Shown here in pieces: positions 23,154-31,646 of a DNA stretch of 35,920 bases. Origin of the DNA: Desulfocurvus sp. (GTDB lineage Bacteria > Desulfobacterota > Desulfovibrionia > Desulfovibrionales > Desulfovibrionaceae); contig JAIMKR010000020.1 in assembly GCA_020692325.1 (NCBI GenBank), positions 1 to 35,920 of the forward strand, given 5' to 3'. The stretch's first letter is position 1, and each line of letters starts with the position of its first letter. Position numbers and translations under genes: made by a program. The notes below the pieces were generated by a model. That model had not been told where the DNA came from, searched no databases, and was given only the letters and a program-made list of their open reading frames with translations.

Positions 23154-25019
23154 CTACTCGGCGGACTCGTCCCGGACCGGCGCGGTGGGCGCGGTCGGTG
23201 TGACCCGCACGTCCTTCGGAAGGACCGCCCCACCAGGCTTCAGCGCATCGGCCGCTGCGTAGGGGACGGGATGAAGCGAGGATGATGAAGGCTCGTCGGA
23301 CCTGAAGACGGGGGACGGCGTCACGGGTTCGACCGGTTCCGGACCGTCGGCGTTCGGCGACGCCCCGGCATCGTTGTCGGCGCGCGCCTTTTCGAGCTTA
23401 CGCGCCTCGCGTTCCTCGCGGCGGCGCAACAGTTCCTCCTTGGCGATGCGCGCCTCCTCGCTGGAGAGGACACCGTCGTGGTTCAGATCCATCTCATCGA
23501 ATTTCTTGCGCCGACGCTCCAGATATTCCGACAAAGACACCCGGCCGTCCTTGTTCGCGTCGAAGGAAGACAAATACGGCTTGCCCGGCCGGTCGGAAAC
23601 GTGGCGCTCCGGGACCGAAAGCCCACGGGTGCGGCGTCTGGCGTCGCTTTGCGCCTGCTTCCGCAGCAATTTCGCCTTGGCGATGCGCGCCTCCTCGGCC
23701 GAGACGACGCCATCATGATTCGTATCGATCTGAGTGAATCGTTTTTCGCCAACGGCGAGATACTCCTCGCGGCTGATATTCCCGTCGTGATTCGTGTCCA
23801 GGCTATGCAGATAGGGGCCGTCTTTTTTTTGACCAAGCCGCGCCGCCTCCGCGCGTTCCAGGGCCGCGATCCTGCGCTCCTCGCGAAGGCGCAACTGCCT
23901 CATTTTGGCTAGCCGCGCCTCCTCGCGGGAGATGAAGCCGTCGTGGTTCAGATCCATCTCATCGAATTTTTCGCGCCGACGCTCCAGGTATTCCCTCAAG
24001 GTCACGCGGCCGTCCTGATTCTTGTCGAAGGAGAACAGATAGGACTTGGGCGGCCGATCGGATTTGCGGCGCACTTTGACCGGAAGCCCCCGGGAGCGGC
24101 GTCTGGCGTCGCTTTGCGCCTGCTTCCGCAGCAGTTTGGTCTTGGCGATGCGCCCCTCCTTGAGCGAGATGACGCCGTCATGGTTCGTATCGGCCTGGGC
24201 GAAACGTTTTCTGTTGACGGCAAGGTACTCCGCGCGGCTGATGCGTCCATCGTGATTCGTGTCCAGGCTGAGCAGATAGCGCCTGCCGTCGTCCCTCGCA
24301 GCGTGCCCGCGCCGCGCGGCCCTGCGCCGCTCCCGGGCCTCGGCCCTGCGCTCCTCGCGGCGGCGCAGCAGCTTTTTCTTGGCGAGGCCCGCCTCCTCGC
24401 GGGAAATAACGCCATCATGATTCAGGTCCAGCTCGTCGAACTTCTTGCGCCGACGCTCCAGGTATTCCTTCAGGGAAACCCGGCCGTCATGGTTCTTGTC
24501 GAAGGTGGAAAGGTATGGTTTGGGCGGCCGGCCGGACTTGTGGCGCGGTTTGACCGGAAGTCCCAGGGCACGGCGTCTGGCGTCGTTTCGCGCCTGCCGC
24601 CGCAACAGCTTGGCCTTGGCGATGCGCCCCTCCCGGGGCGAGATGACGCCGTCATGATTCGTATCGGCCTTGGCGAATCGCTTTTTGCCGCCAGCGAGAA
24701 ACTCCTCGCGGGTGATGCGCCCGTCGTCGTTCGCGTCCAGGCTGCGCAAATAGCGCTTGCCATCGTTTTTCACCGCCGGACCTCGTCGCGCTGCGGGTTT
24801 GGCGAAGGCGGACCGCGCCACGACCCCGCCGGCCGGATGAGCCGCCTTTCCCATCGCGCGGGCTGGAGCCGGACCCATCGGCCTGGAAGCCGCCCCTCGC
24901 GGCCGGGCATAGCCCTCGGACTCGTGGGGCGGGGCGTCCTGGGCGACGGCTGGTTGGGAATGAAACGGCAGAGCCAGAAGCGCGGCGAGCGCGACCGGTG
25001 CGAATCGTGAACGGCGCAT
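23154..25019 (-). CDS. exported protein with twelve EF-hand calcium-binding loops
   Basis: A 621-residue protein with a signal peptide (cleavage near AVAQ|DAPP, residue 27). Twelve DxNxDGxIxxxE loops start at residues 95, 119, 174, 198, 253, 277, 332, 356, 408, 432, 487 and 511. They form six pairs, with 24 residues between loops in a pair and 55 (once 52) between pairs. Pairs alternate between two types: A (SLDTNHDGRIS ... KADTNHDGVIS) and B (FDKNHDGRVS ... MDLNHDGVIS). Between them are Lys/Arg-rich helices such as AKKKLLRRREERR. The C-terminal 75 residues are Pro/Ser-rich. The protein presumably binds calcium outside the cytoplasm; its role is unknown. It starts 8 bases after the broken EAL-HDOD gene. 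An upstream extension of the frame is the shadow of that gene. Confidence 0.9.
   Translation of the reverse strand: MRRSRFAPVALAALLALPFHSQPAVAQDAPPHESEGYARPRGAASRPMGPAPARAMGKAAHPAGGVVARSAFAKPAARRGPAVKNDGKRYLRSLDANDDGRITREEFLAGGKKRFAKADTNHDGVISPREGRIAKAKLLRRQARNDARRRALGLPVKPRHKSGRPPKPYLSTFDKNHDGRVSLKEYLERRRKKFDELDLNHDGVISREEAGLAKKKLLRRREERRAEARERRRAARRGHAARDDGRRYLLSLDTNHDGRISRAEYLAVNRKRFAQADTNHDGVISLKEGRIAKTKLLRKQAQSDARRRSRGLPVKVRRKSDRPPKSYLFSFDKNQDGRVTLREYLERRREKFDEMDLNHDGFISREEARLAKMRQLRLREERRIAALERAEAARLGQKKDGPYLHSLDTNHDGNISREEYLAVGEKRFTQIDTNHDGVVSAEEARIAKAKLLRKQAQSDARRRTRGLSVPERHVSDRPGKPYLSSFDANKDGRVSLSEYLERRRKKFDEMDLNHDGVLSSEEARIAKEELLRRREEREARKLEKARADNDAGASPNADGPEPVEPVTPSPVFRSDEPSSSSLHPVPYAAADALKPGGAVLPKDVRVTPTAPTAPVRDESAE
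23385..24758 (-). repeat. three tandem ~158-codon repeats inside the EF-hand gene
   Basis: The coding sequence for residues about 88-545 consists of three successive A+B double units, each with four EF-hand loops, of roughly 474, 465 and 474 bases. The middle-to-last junction is three codons shorter. Sequence similarity extends to the linker helices, pointing to duplication of a whole unit rather than independent loop gain. Confidence 0.85.
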
Positions 25020-25027
25020 GGAAATTC

Positions 25028-26290
25028 TCACTTCAGGCGCAGCAGCTCCTGCGTCAGCTTGAGTGCCCTGGTGTAGCAGGCGGCCGAGGCCTCGCGGTCC
25101 AATTGGCGCGAATCGAGGAAGGCGAACACGTCGTCCCAGTTGCCGAGTTCGATGTCCTCGACAAGGGAGAGCCAGGCCCAGTACGGCGATGGTTTGGAAA
25201 GCAACGCGTCCTCCACGTCCTTGTCCAGGGAGATGTTCCGCAGCAGCTTGTCCATGGGCTGGGAAAGCAGCACATCGAGCCGGGAGAACAGCCCGAGGAG
25301 GAACAGAGTCTCCGGCGGAAACGCGTGGCCGCGCAGCATCTTGCCCAGCGACTCCAGGTACAGGGCGCGCTGCAGGGAGATGTACGCGGCCTCCTGCACC
25401 TTGGCCGTGGAGTCGAAGTCGGAAATGATGACCGCGAGGAACCACTGCTTGATCTGTATCCGGCCGAGCAGGGTCAGGGCCTGCTGAATGGAGTGGATCT
25501 TGTCGCGCAGGGAGAATGCGGCGGAATTAATGAAATTGAGCAGGCGGTAGCTCACGCTGGGGTCGGAGGAGATGATGCGCGTGAGCTCGCGCACGTCGTA
25601 ATCATCGCCGGAAAGCACGCGCAGAAGGCGCATCTTGGCCAGCACTGGCGTGGGCACCTTTTGGCCGCTCATGGTCTCCGGTCGGGAAAAATAGAAGCCC
25701 TGGAACAGGGTGAAGCCGAGCATCCGGGCCAGCTCATAGGTGGGCTTGTCCTCCACCTTCTCGGCCAGCAGACGGCAGCCGTAGCGCAAAAGGCCGAAGG
25801 CCACCTAGCGCAGGCGCTCCTCGCTCATGCCCAGCAGATCCACCTTCACGATGTCCGCCAGGGTCAGGATGTCCTCGAAGCCGGGCTGGCCCACATAGTC
25901 GTCCAGCGCCAGCGTGTAGCCCCGCGCCTTGATGTTCTTCAGCGCGGCGATCATCTCCGGGCCGGGGGTGATGGTCTCCAGCACTTCGACGACGCAGATC
26001 TCGCTTGGCAATGCGTAGACGGTGTCGTCCAGCAGCAGGCGCTGCGGGAAGTTGATGAAGGCTTTCTTGCTTTTGTCCATGCCCGAGAAGGCCAGCGCGA
26101 AGCCGTCGGCGATGACCGAGGCCGTGGCGAGATCATCCTCGGCCACGTCAGCCGTTCTGGCGTGGGCGCTGCTGCGAAACAGCAGCTCATAGGCCCACAC
26201 CTTCTCCGAGACGTCGAAGATGGGCTGTCTGGCCACGAATATGGCCTTGGTTGCCGTGGCGTCCTGCTCGGGCGCGAAGCGGTCGATCAT
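25028..26290 (-). pseudogene. EAL-HDOD domain protein interrupted by an in-frame TAG
   Basis: The N-terminal part (26290-25805) has the YuxH-type EAL start IFVARQPIFDVSEKVWAYELL, then LALDDY and ADIVKVDLL. The frame meets TAG at 25807-25805 after SEERLR. It continues without shift as VAFGLLRYGCRLLAEKVE, LGFTLFQGFYFSRPE and then a full HDOD domain (about 25700-25030). Read through, the protein is about 420 residues, the usual size for this family. The EAL motif itself is 'YELL', so it was probably not a c-di-GMP phosphodiesterase but a signalling/regulatory protein. A single CAG-to-TAG change would explain the break. GTG 25804 with GAGGAG upstream could allow a separate HDOD product. The start at 26290 has no strong ribosome-binding site. 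Confidence 0.8.
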
Positions 26291-26337
26291 GATGAAGTAC
26301 GTATCGCCGTTTTTTCCGCTAGGCGCAAGCCGGGGAA

Positions 26338-26877
26338 TCACTGTGCCGGAGGCTGCTGAGCCGGCGCGGCCGGCGCGGAGGTGGCGTTCTGCTGCCCGGA
26401 GTTCATGTTTTTGAGCTCCTCCTCCAGAATCTGCGGGATGGGCCGGTTCCAGAACGTCTCGCGACGCCGTTCCTGCACGTCCTTGGCGGTCTTGGGCGGG
26501 CAGACCCTGACCTTCCTGCGGCCGCAGTCCGGGGAAAAGGCGGTGGTCACGATGCAGGCGCCGGACTTCGTGAAGGGGAAGACCCAACGCTGTGCGCGCC
26601 AGGTGCGGTCCTGCAGCACGATCTGCCCGTCGTCCAGCACGGCGCAAAGCATCTGCGACTCTTTGGTGGCGTAGAAGAAGCCGATGATATACACGTTGTC
26701 CGCCGGTTTTCCGGCATAGCTGAGCTTGCCGTAAGGCTTGCACAAGAGATGGCTGACGAGGCGCTTGCACACCGTGAGGTTCACGGTGTCGTCCGCCGCT
26801 GCCGGCGCGGGCGCGGCCAGGAGCAACGCCAGGCAAAGCAGCCCGGCACAACGCAGTGCGGCGCGGTCGTCACGCAT
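26338..26877 (-). CDS. exported hypothetical protein with conserved cysteines
   Basis: A 179-residue protein with a signal peptide (hydrophobic core at about residues 10-24, cleavage near PAAA|DD at 28). The mature part has several cysteines (for example TVCKRLVSHLLCKPYG and CGRRKVRVC), which could form disulfides in the periplasm. The C-terminal 20 residues are A/P/Q-rich. The family is not recognised. GGAGG 6 bases upstream supports the start, which overlaps the end of the preceding small gene by 8 bases. It sits in a minus-strand cluster with the EAL-HDOD gene (47 bases on) and the EF-hand gene. Confidence 0.75.
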   Translation of the reverse strand: MRDDRAALRCAGLLCLALLLAAPAPAAADDTVNLTVCKRLVSHLLCKPYGKLSYAGKPADNVYIIGFFYATKESQMLCAVLDDGQIVLQDRTWRAQRWVFPFTKSGACIVTTAFSPDCGRRKVRVCPPKTAKDVQERRRETFWNRPIPQILEEELKNMNSGQQNATSAPAAPAQQPPAQ

Positions 26878-27088
26878 GGCGGACCTCCATCAGCAAAAAG
26901 CTCTGGAATCCCTCTGGGCTGTCCGTTTCACACTGTGCCTTGCAGCCGACGCACTGGAAACTGCCGGGTTTGAAGTACCACTGCGCGTGGGAGGGATCCT
27001 CGCACCGGAAATAGGCGTACACCGAGGCGTCCACCGCTCCGTTGTAGCGTCGGTACCCTTGCTGGTGGATGAAGTCCAGAAAACGCAT
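26870..27088 (-). CDS. small hypothetical protein with four-cysteine motif
   Basis: A 72-residue protein. Cysteines at C29, C45, C48 and C52 (RCEDPSHAQWYF then FQCVGCKAQCE) suggest a small zinc-ribbon-like or other metal site. It has no signal peptide. The start has a GGGGGGACGAG stretch upstream, and the stop overlaps the start of the 179-residue gene, an arrangement seen with real co-translated genes. The family is not recognised and no function is proposed. Confidence 0.65.
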   Translation of the reverse strand: MRFLDFIHQQGYRRYNGAVDASVYAYFRCEDPSHAQWYFKPGSFQCVGCKAQCETDSPEGFQSFLLMEVRHA

Positions 27089-27242
27089 CTCGTCCCCCCG
27101 ATTTGTCGGAGCAGCATAGCCGCATTGCTGGAAAAAGCAAAGCCCGGGCGGCGTCCGTCCTGACGTATTGATGTTTGCCCGTCATGGCTGTATGTCTGCG
27201 GTATTGCTTTCATGCGCTTCAGGGAAATGTGGAGGAGCCGCT

Positions 27243-27869
27243 ATGGAACGGCAAGGCGATCCAGAAGACAGGCAATGCGTGCGGGTGGCAGTTCCCGAGG
27301 CGTTGTTCGTGGAAGCGGCCCTGTGGGTGAAGCCTCCCCACGTTCCCACGCGTCTTTCCCTGGCCGCGCTGGGCCGGCCCCAGCTGCGCCTGGCCGACAA
27401 TCCGCGCGGGCTGCGCATCGAGGACATCTCGGCCAACGGTCTGCGCCTGACCCTGCCACGGCCGGCGGAGCTTGGCGACGCCGCCGTGATGCTTTCCGGC
27501 GGCCCCTGCCTCGTTTTCCTCTATTTCAAGCTCAACCAGCCGCTCACCGCCGTCGCGGACCGGCCATTGACGTTGTTCCTCGGCGCGGAGCCAGTCGCGG
27601 TGCGCCCCCAGGACGACGGATCGCTCGTCGTGACGCTGAACATCGTGTATCGCGGACAGCCCAACCGTGACGAGAAAAGCCTGACGTTTTTCTACGTGGC
27701 GCGCTATCCCATCCGCGACCTGGCCGCCTGGTGCGATGAGGTGACGCTGATGGACCGCGCCCAGGACAGACCCGCCGCGCGCGGTCTGCGCATGGACCGC
27801 TTCCTGCTTGAACTCGACGCCGAGCTCGAACGCGCCAGGGCCGCCGCAGACAAGGAGTCCGCCAACTAA
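27243..27869 (+). CDS. PilZ-like protein in motAB operon
   Basis: A 208-residue soluble protein. The segment RGLRIEDISANGLRL (residues 55-69) matches the second half of the PilZ motif (D/NxSxxG), which binds c-di-GMP in true PilZ proteins; the preceding RxxxR is not clearly present, so binding is doubtful. Beta-strand-rich sequence follows, and the C-terminus is a charged helix. The start at 27243 has GGAGGAG 6-7 bases upstream; the longer frame from 27168 lacks one. Its stop overlaps the motA start by one base (TAATG), so it is co-translated with the stator genes and may modulate motor function; this is inferred from context. Confidence 0.7.
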   Translation: MERQGDPEDRQCVRVAVPEALFVEAALWVKPPHVPTRLSLAALGRPQLRLADNPRGLRIEDISANGLRLTLPRPAELGDAAVMLSGGPCLVFLYFKLNQPLTAVADRPLTLFLGAEPVAVRPQDDGSLVVTLNIVYRGQPNRDEKSLTFFYVARYPIRDLAAWCDEVTLMDRAQDRPAARGLRMDRFLLELDAELERARAAADKESAN

Positions 27870-28726
27870 TGTTCGTCATCATCGGCGCCATCATCGTCTT
27901 CGGGGCCATCCTCGCCGGGTTCACCGTGGAAAACGGCCCCATCCAGGTGCTTTTCCAGCCGGCGGAGGCGCTCATCATCTTCGGCGCCCTCCTCGGCGCG
28001 TTCTTCATCGGCTCCTCGCGGACCATGTTCACCCGCGTGCTTCGAAGCGTGGGGCAGATATTCTCCATGCGCCACTACAGCAAGCGGAACTATCTGGAGC
28101 TGCTCGGGCTCATGAACATCCTGTTCGTCAAAATGCGCCGCGACGGCATGGCCGCCATCGAGCACGACGTGGAGCACCCCGGCGAATCCCCCGTGTTCAC
28201 CCGTTATCCGCTCATCGTGAAGGATCCCGCCGTGGTGTTGTTCATCTGCGACACACTGCGCGTGTTCCTCACCACCGGCGACCAGTCCGAAATCGAAAAG
28301 CTCATGAAGCTGGACATGGACGCCATGCGCGAACAGGCCGAGGCGACCTCCGACGAGCTTTCGCGCCTGGCCGAATCGCTGCCTGGCCTGGGCATCGTGG
28401 CCGCCGTGCTCGGCGTCATCCTCACCATGGGGCAGATAAGCGCCCCGCCGGAGGTGCTGGGCCACAGCATCGGCGCGGCGCTGGTGGGCACCTTCCTCGG
28501 CGTGCTGTCCTGCTATGGCTTCATCGGCCCCATGTCCATGAAGCTGGACAACCTGACCCAGGAACGCGACATGTATTTCAACGTCATCCGCGCGGCCATA
28601 ACCGCCGCGGTGTCCGGCTCCAGCCCCATCATGGCGGCGGAATACGGCCGGCGCGCCATACCTGAGGACACGCGCCCCACGTTCTTCGAAATGGAGGACT
28701 GGCTCAAGAGCGGCGGCAGAGGCTAG
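27869..28726 (+). CDS. motA: flagellar motor stator protein MotA
   Basis: A 285-residue inner-membrane protein of the MotA/TolQ/ExbB family. Two N-terminal membrane segments (about 2-20 and 31-48) are followed by a cytoplasmic loop and two C-terminal segments (about 172-192, with PGLGIVAAVLGVILTMG, and 203-222). The PGLG stretch holds the conserved prolines that line the ion path in MotA. The length is normal. It is preceded by the PilZ-like gene (one-base overlap) and followed 9 bases later by motB. Whether protons or sodium drive it cannot be decided from sequence. Confidence 0.93.
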   Translation: MFVIIGAIIVFGAILAGFTVENGPIQVLFQPAEALIIFGALLGAFFIGSSRTMFTRVLRSVGQIFSMRHYSKRNYLELLGLMNILFVKMRRDGMAAIEHDVEHPGESPVFTRYPLIVKDPAVVLFICDTLRVFLTTGDQSEIEKLMKLDMDAMREQAEATSDELSRLAESLPGLGIVAAVLGVILTMGQISAPPEVLGHSIGAALVGTFLGVLSCYGFIGPMSMKLDNLTQERDMYFNVIRAAITAAVSGSSPIMAAEYGRRAIPEDTRPTFFEMEDWLKSGGRG

Positions 28727-28735
28727 GGGACCGCC

Positions 28736-29473
28736 ATGGCGCGCAGAAGGCACAGCGGCGGCGGTTCATGGAAGGTGGCCTACGCCGACTTCGTGACGGC
28801 CATGATGGCCTTCTTTCTGCTCATGTGGATTCTGAACATGGTACCGCCGGAGACCAAGAACATCATCTCGACCTACTTTCAGCCCGCCGACAACGGAAAG
28901 GGGCCGGGCGGTCCGCAGGTGCTCGACATGGAGACCAACGCCATGACCCCGCTGGCCCGTGGCATCCCCAACCGCGACCCGGCGGCCGAGGAGTCCCAGC
29001 GCTTCATCATCGCCTCACGCCTGAAGCGTGTGCTCATGGCCAACCCCAAGCTGCTGGACTCCAGCGGCCTTTCCGCCGACGAAACGGGGGTGCTCCTGCG
29101 CGTCAACAACGACATCATGTTCCATCCCGGCTCGGCCCAGCTCACGGCCGAGGCCAAGCGCCTCATCGAAGGCGTGGAGGGCGTGCTCAAGGAGTACAAC
29201 ATGGATTTGCTGGTGCGCGGACACGCGGCCGCAGGCGAACACTCCTATGGCGCATTCTCCACGGACTGGGAGCTCTCCGGCGCGCGCGCGGCCTCCGCGG
29301 CGAGCCAGGTGCTCGTCGACGGGGCCATCCTGCCCACGCGCGTGCGGGCCATTTCCTTCGGCTCCACGCGGCCGCTGCGCCCCTCCACAACCCTGGCCAA
29401 CCGCCTGGGCAACGGCCGGGTGGAGTTCTATTTCCACCGGCCGGACGCCCTGAAATTCGGATCTGGCATGTAA
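28736..29473 (+). CDS. motB: flagellar motor stator protein MotB
   Basis: A 245-residue stator protein with one membrane helix (about 18-38). Its start, WKVAYADFVTAMMAFFLLMW, carries the conserved ion-binding aspartate D18. The periplasmic part is an OmpA-like peptidoglycan-binding domain (about 110-235): MFHPGSAQLTAEAKRLI at its start, then VRGHAA and the ELSGARAASAA helix. The protein anchors the MotA ring to the cell wall. It is short for MotB but complete. Confidence 0.93.
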   Translation: MARRRHSGGGSWKVAYADFVTAMMAFFLLMWILNMVPPETKNIISTYFQPADNGKGPGGPQVLDMETNAMTPLARGIPNRDPAAEESQRFIIASRLKRVLMANPKLLDSSGLSADETGVLLRVNNDIMFHPGSAQLTAEAKRLIEGVEGVLKEYNMDLLVRGHAAAGEHSYGAFSTDWELSGARAASAASQVLVDGAILPTRVRAISFGSTRPLRPSTTLANRLGNGRVEFYFHRPDALKFGSGM

Positions 29474-29574
29474 GACGTCCTTCCGGGCTTGATTTTTTTG
29501 GCGATCGGGCCGATTGGTAGCATATCCCAAAAGCGCCGGGGGCCTCCTCTCCCGGGCAACCCGCAGGATCGCAC

Positions 29575-31128
29575 GTGGACCAGAACGAAACGCCAGCTCA
29601 AACGCCGCCGGAAAACGAATCCCGACCGGCATGGGACCAACGCCTGGAGGCGTACCTCTCCGTGCTGCGTCCCCTCAAGGAGCGCAGCGCCATGCGCGAG
29701 GTGCAGGAGCGCGAGCTTCTGCTGAGCTTCATCGCGGTCAACAGCGGCGGCATCAATGAATACCCCCTGATCGCGACCCAGCAGCAAAGCATAGTGAATC
29801 TGCTTTGCCGCAGAACCGATCATCCGGCGGACTCGCTGCTGCGCCGGCTGGCCGGCAATTTCCCTGTGCTGCTCAACCGCCTGGACAAGGAGACCGCCAG
29901 CGGCGACCAGACTGCGTCCGAACAAACGGCCATCCAGCTGCGCAACACGGAAACGCTGCTGATGAAAAGCGTGCAGGGCATGGTCTACGCCATGGGCCTC
30001 ACCACGGACAATTTCGAGGAGCTCATCATGCGCCACTTCGGCGCGCCGGGCCTGGCCCAGTTCGGGGAGATCCTCAAAACATGCGAATTCGACCAGAGCT
30101 TCTGGAACGAGTTCGTGGCGCGTTTCATAGCCCAGCACGTGGCCGAGGGCTACGCCCAGCTCACCGCCGCGGGCAAGGTGCATCTGTCCAAGGATGGCCA
30201 GCAGGTCATTCTGCGGTATCTCTTCGACGACATCCTGGCCACCCTGCACGACAGTCCCGGGCACATCGATCAGACCCGCGTGCAAAAGGCGTTCGCCGAG
30301 GCCTGCGCGCAATCGCGCGAACGTCTGGCCGTGCGCAAGGTGGTGCAGGCCTGCCTGCTCAAGGGACTGGGCTTCCTGCCGGGCGATCTGCTGCTGGAGC
30401 ATCTGGAGAGCGCCGCGCTCATCGTCTGCATGGACACGGTGGCGCACAGTCTTTTCACCGCCATACAGGCCCAGGCCGGGGGCAAACCCGCAGAGGAGGA
30501 CCAGCAGCCCCTCCCCTTCATCGTGGAGCAGACCGTGGCCGTGGCGCTTGGCGCCATGCGCGTGCTCAGCCAGTCCCGCGAGCACTTCCTCTCCGCCCTC
30601 GGCGCCATGCGCTCCGACGAGCTGGAGGCCGTGCGCAGCTTGGCCCAGGGCCTGTCCATCGAATCGCTGGAGCACATGCTCTTCTATCTGCTGGAGAGTT
30701 CCTTCGTGGGGCTGCTGCGCGAGAAGGCGCGCGACGAGGGCGCCAAGGTCCTGGTCAAGTCCACGTCGCAGCGGCGCTGCCCTCTGCCCGCCGCCGAGGC
30801 GCTGGCCGCGCGCGGCCTGTCGCGCATCCGCAAAAGTCAGCTTCTCACGACCGACGACTCGCGGCCGGACATGCTGCTCTTCAAGCCCCGCACGGCCAAG
30901 CAGCTGGCCTCCCTCATGCTGGTTCTGCAACTGGAGGAGCCATTGCGGGCCGACTTGCGCGTCCTGTGGGACGCCGCGCCCCTGCGACGCGACGTGCTCG
31001 TGGTCATCGACCTGACGCAGGTGGCCCGCACCACGCCGAACGTCAAGGGCAAGCTCGCGGAGCTGCTCATCAAATTCGGGGCGCTCAAGGCCCCGGCCGC
31101 GCCGCAGCCCGCCGCCGGATCCGATTAG
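29575..31128 (+). CDS. hypothetical protein of 517 residues downstream of motB
   Basis: A soluble, mostly helical 517-residue protein that I do not recognise. The start is GTG 29575, with AGGAT about 7 bases upstream. The N-terminal 20 residues are polar and Pro-rich. The central part (about 30-360) is helix-rich, and the C-terminal ~100 residues look alpha/beta (LRVLWDAAPLRRDVLVVIDL). No signal peptide, membrane helix or nucleotide-binding motif is seen. It follows motB by 101 bases in the same direction. A weak sigma-28-like site (TGATTTTT, 11 bases, GCCGATTG at 29490-29516) lies between, so a motility link is possible. Its stop overlaps the convergent FlgO-like stop by 4 bases. Confidence 0.8.
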   Translation: MDQNETPAQTPPENESRPAWDQRLEAYLSVLRPLKERSAMREVQERELLLSFIAVNSGGINEYPLIATQQQSIVNLLCRRTDHPADSLLRRLAGNFPVLLNRLDKETASGDQTASEQTAIQLRNTETLLMKSVQGMVYAMGLTTDNFEELIMRHFGAPGLAQFGEILKTCEFDQSFWNEFVARFIAQHVAEGYAQLTAAGKVHLSKDGQQVILRYLFDDILATLHDSPGHIDQTRVQKAFAEACAQSRERLAVRKVVQACLLKGLGFLPGDLLLEHLESAALIVCMDTVAHSLFTAIQAQAGGKPAEEDQQPLPFIVEQTVAVALGAMRVLSQSREHFLSALGAMRSDELEAVRSLAQGLSIESLEHMLFYLLESSFVGLLREKARDEGAKVLVKSTSQRRCPLPAAEALAARGLSRIRKSQLLTTDDSRPDMLLFKPRTAKQLASLMLVLQLEEPLRADLRVLWDAAPLRRDVLVVIDLTQVARTTPNVKGKLAELLIKFGALKAPAAPQPAAGSD

Positions 31129-31646
31129 TCCCGGATCCCCACGTCGTCCCCGGCCATTATCGTGTTATTCTCAAGGTTGATGATCCGCGCGTAGAGCATG
31201 GTCTGCCGCTGATAGGGATAGCGCTTGTAGTAGCCGACCAGCGCGGCGGAGGCGTTGTAGTTCTTGCGCAGCTTGTCGCGATCGTAGGACAGAAGGGTTT
31301 CCCCCATTTTCGGGGAAAGCCGGATGCTGTCCGTGCGCAGTTTCAATTCCACGATCTCATACCCCAGCTGGGCCAGGCGCGACCCGATGATCTCGGGATA
31401 AATGCGCCCGGCGCTGGAGCTCGTGTTCACGTCGTCGATGTCCACGAAAACGACTTTGATGATGCGCATGGGGCCGAGACGCTTGGCGCGCAGCTGACGG
31501 TCCAGGTTGTCGGCGATCTGATAGGAAAGACGAATATGCCGGGGTTTGGACTCGATGTCCGCGCCCATACCCGCGCGTCCCGCGCACGAGGCCAAGAGCA
31601 GCAAGGACAGCAGCAGGGGGACGACGATCCGACGCATGCCCATCAC
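31125..31646 (-). CDS. FlgO-like outer-membrane lipoprotein
   Basis: A 173-residue lipoprotein: hydrophobic signal, then lipobox LLAS|C with the lipidated cysteine at C21. The mature part matches the FlgO domain: initial ADNLDRQL, then GRIYPEIIGSRLAQLGYEIVEL, the LLSYDRDKLRKNYNASAALVG segment and a final YARIINLEN strand. FlgO proteins are outer-membrane lipoproteins linked to flagellar stability and motility in Vibrio. The start at 31646 overlaps the stop of the upstream lipoprotein gene (TGATG); an internal ATG at 31637 is an alternative. A sigma-28 promoter upstream of the pair supports a flagellar role. Confidence 0.75.
   Translation of the reverse strand: MMGMRRIVVPLLLSLLLLASCAGRAGMGADIESKPRHIRLSYQIADNLDRQLRAKRLGPMRIIKVVFVDIDDVNTSSSAGRIYPEIIGSRLAQLGYEIVELKLRTDSIRLSPKMGETLLSYDRDKLRKNYNASAALVGYYKRYPYQRQTMLYARIINLENNTIMAGDDVGIRD

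Noticed and set aside
25805-25807. TAG in the EAL-HDOD gene read as pyrrolysine
   Set aside because: This protein family is not known to use pyrrolysine, and nothing in the window indicates a pyrrolysine system; a nonsense change is simpler.
27168-27199. Sigma-54-like (TGGCTG...TCTGC) and sigma-70-like (TTGATG-17-TATGTC) sites before the PilZ-motAB operon
   Set aside because: Both are weak matches that overlap each other; the GG/GC spacing of the sigma-54 form is right, but too few other bases agree.
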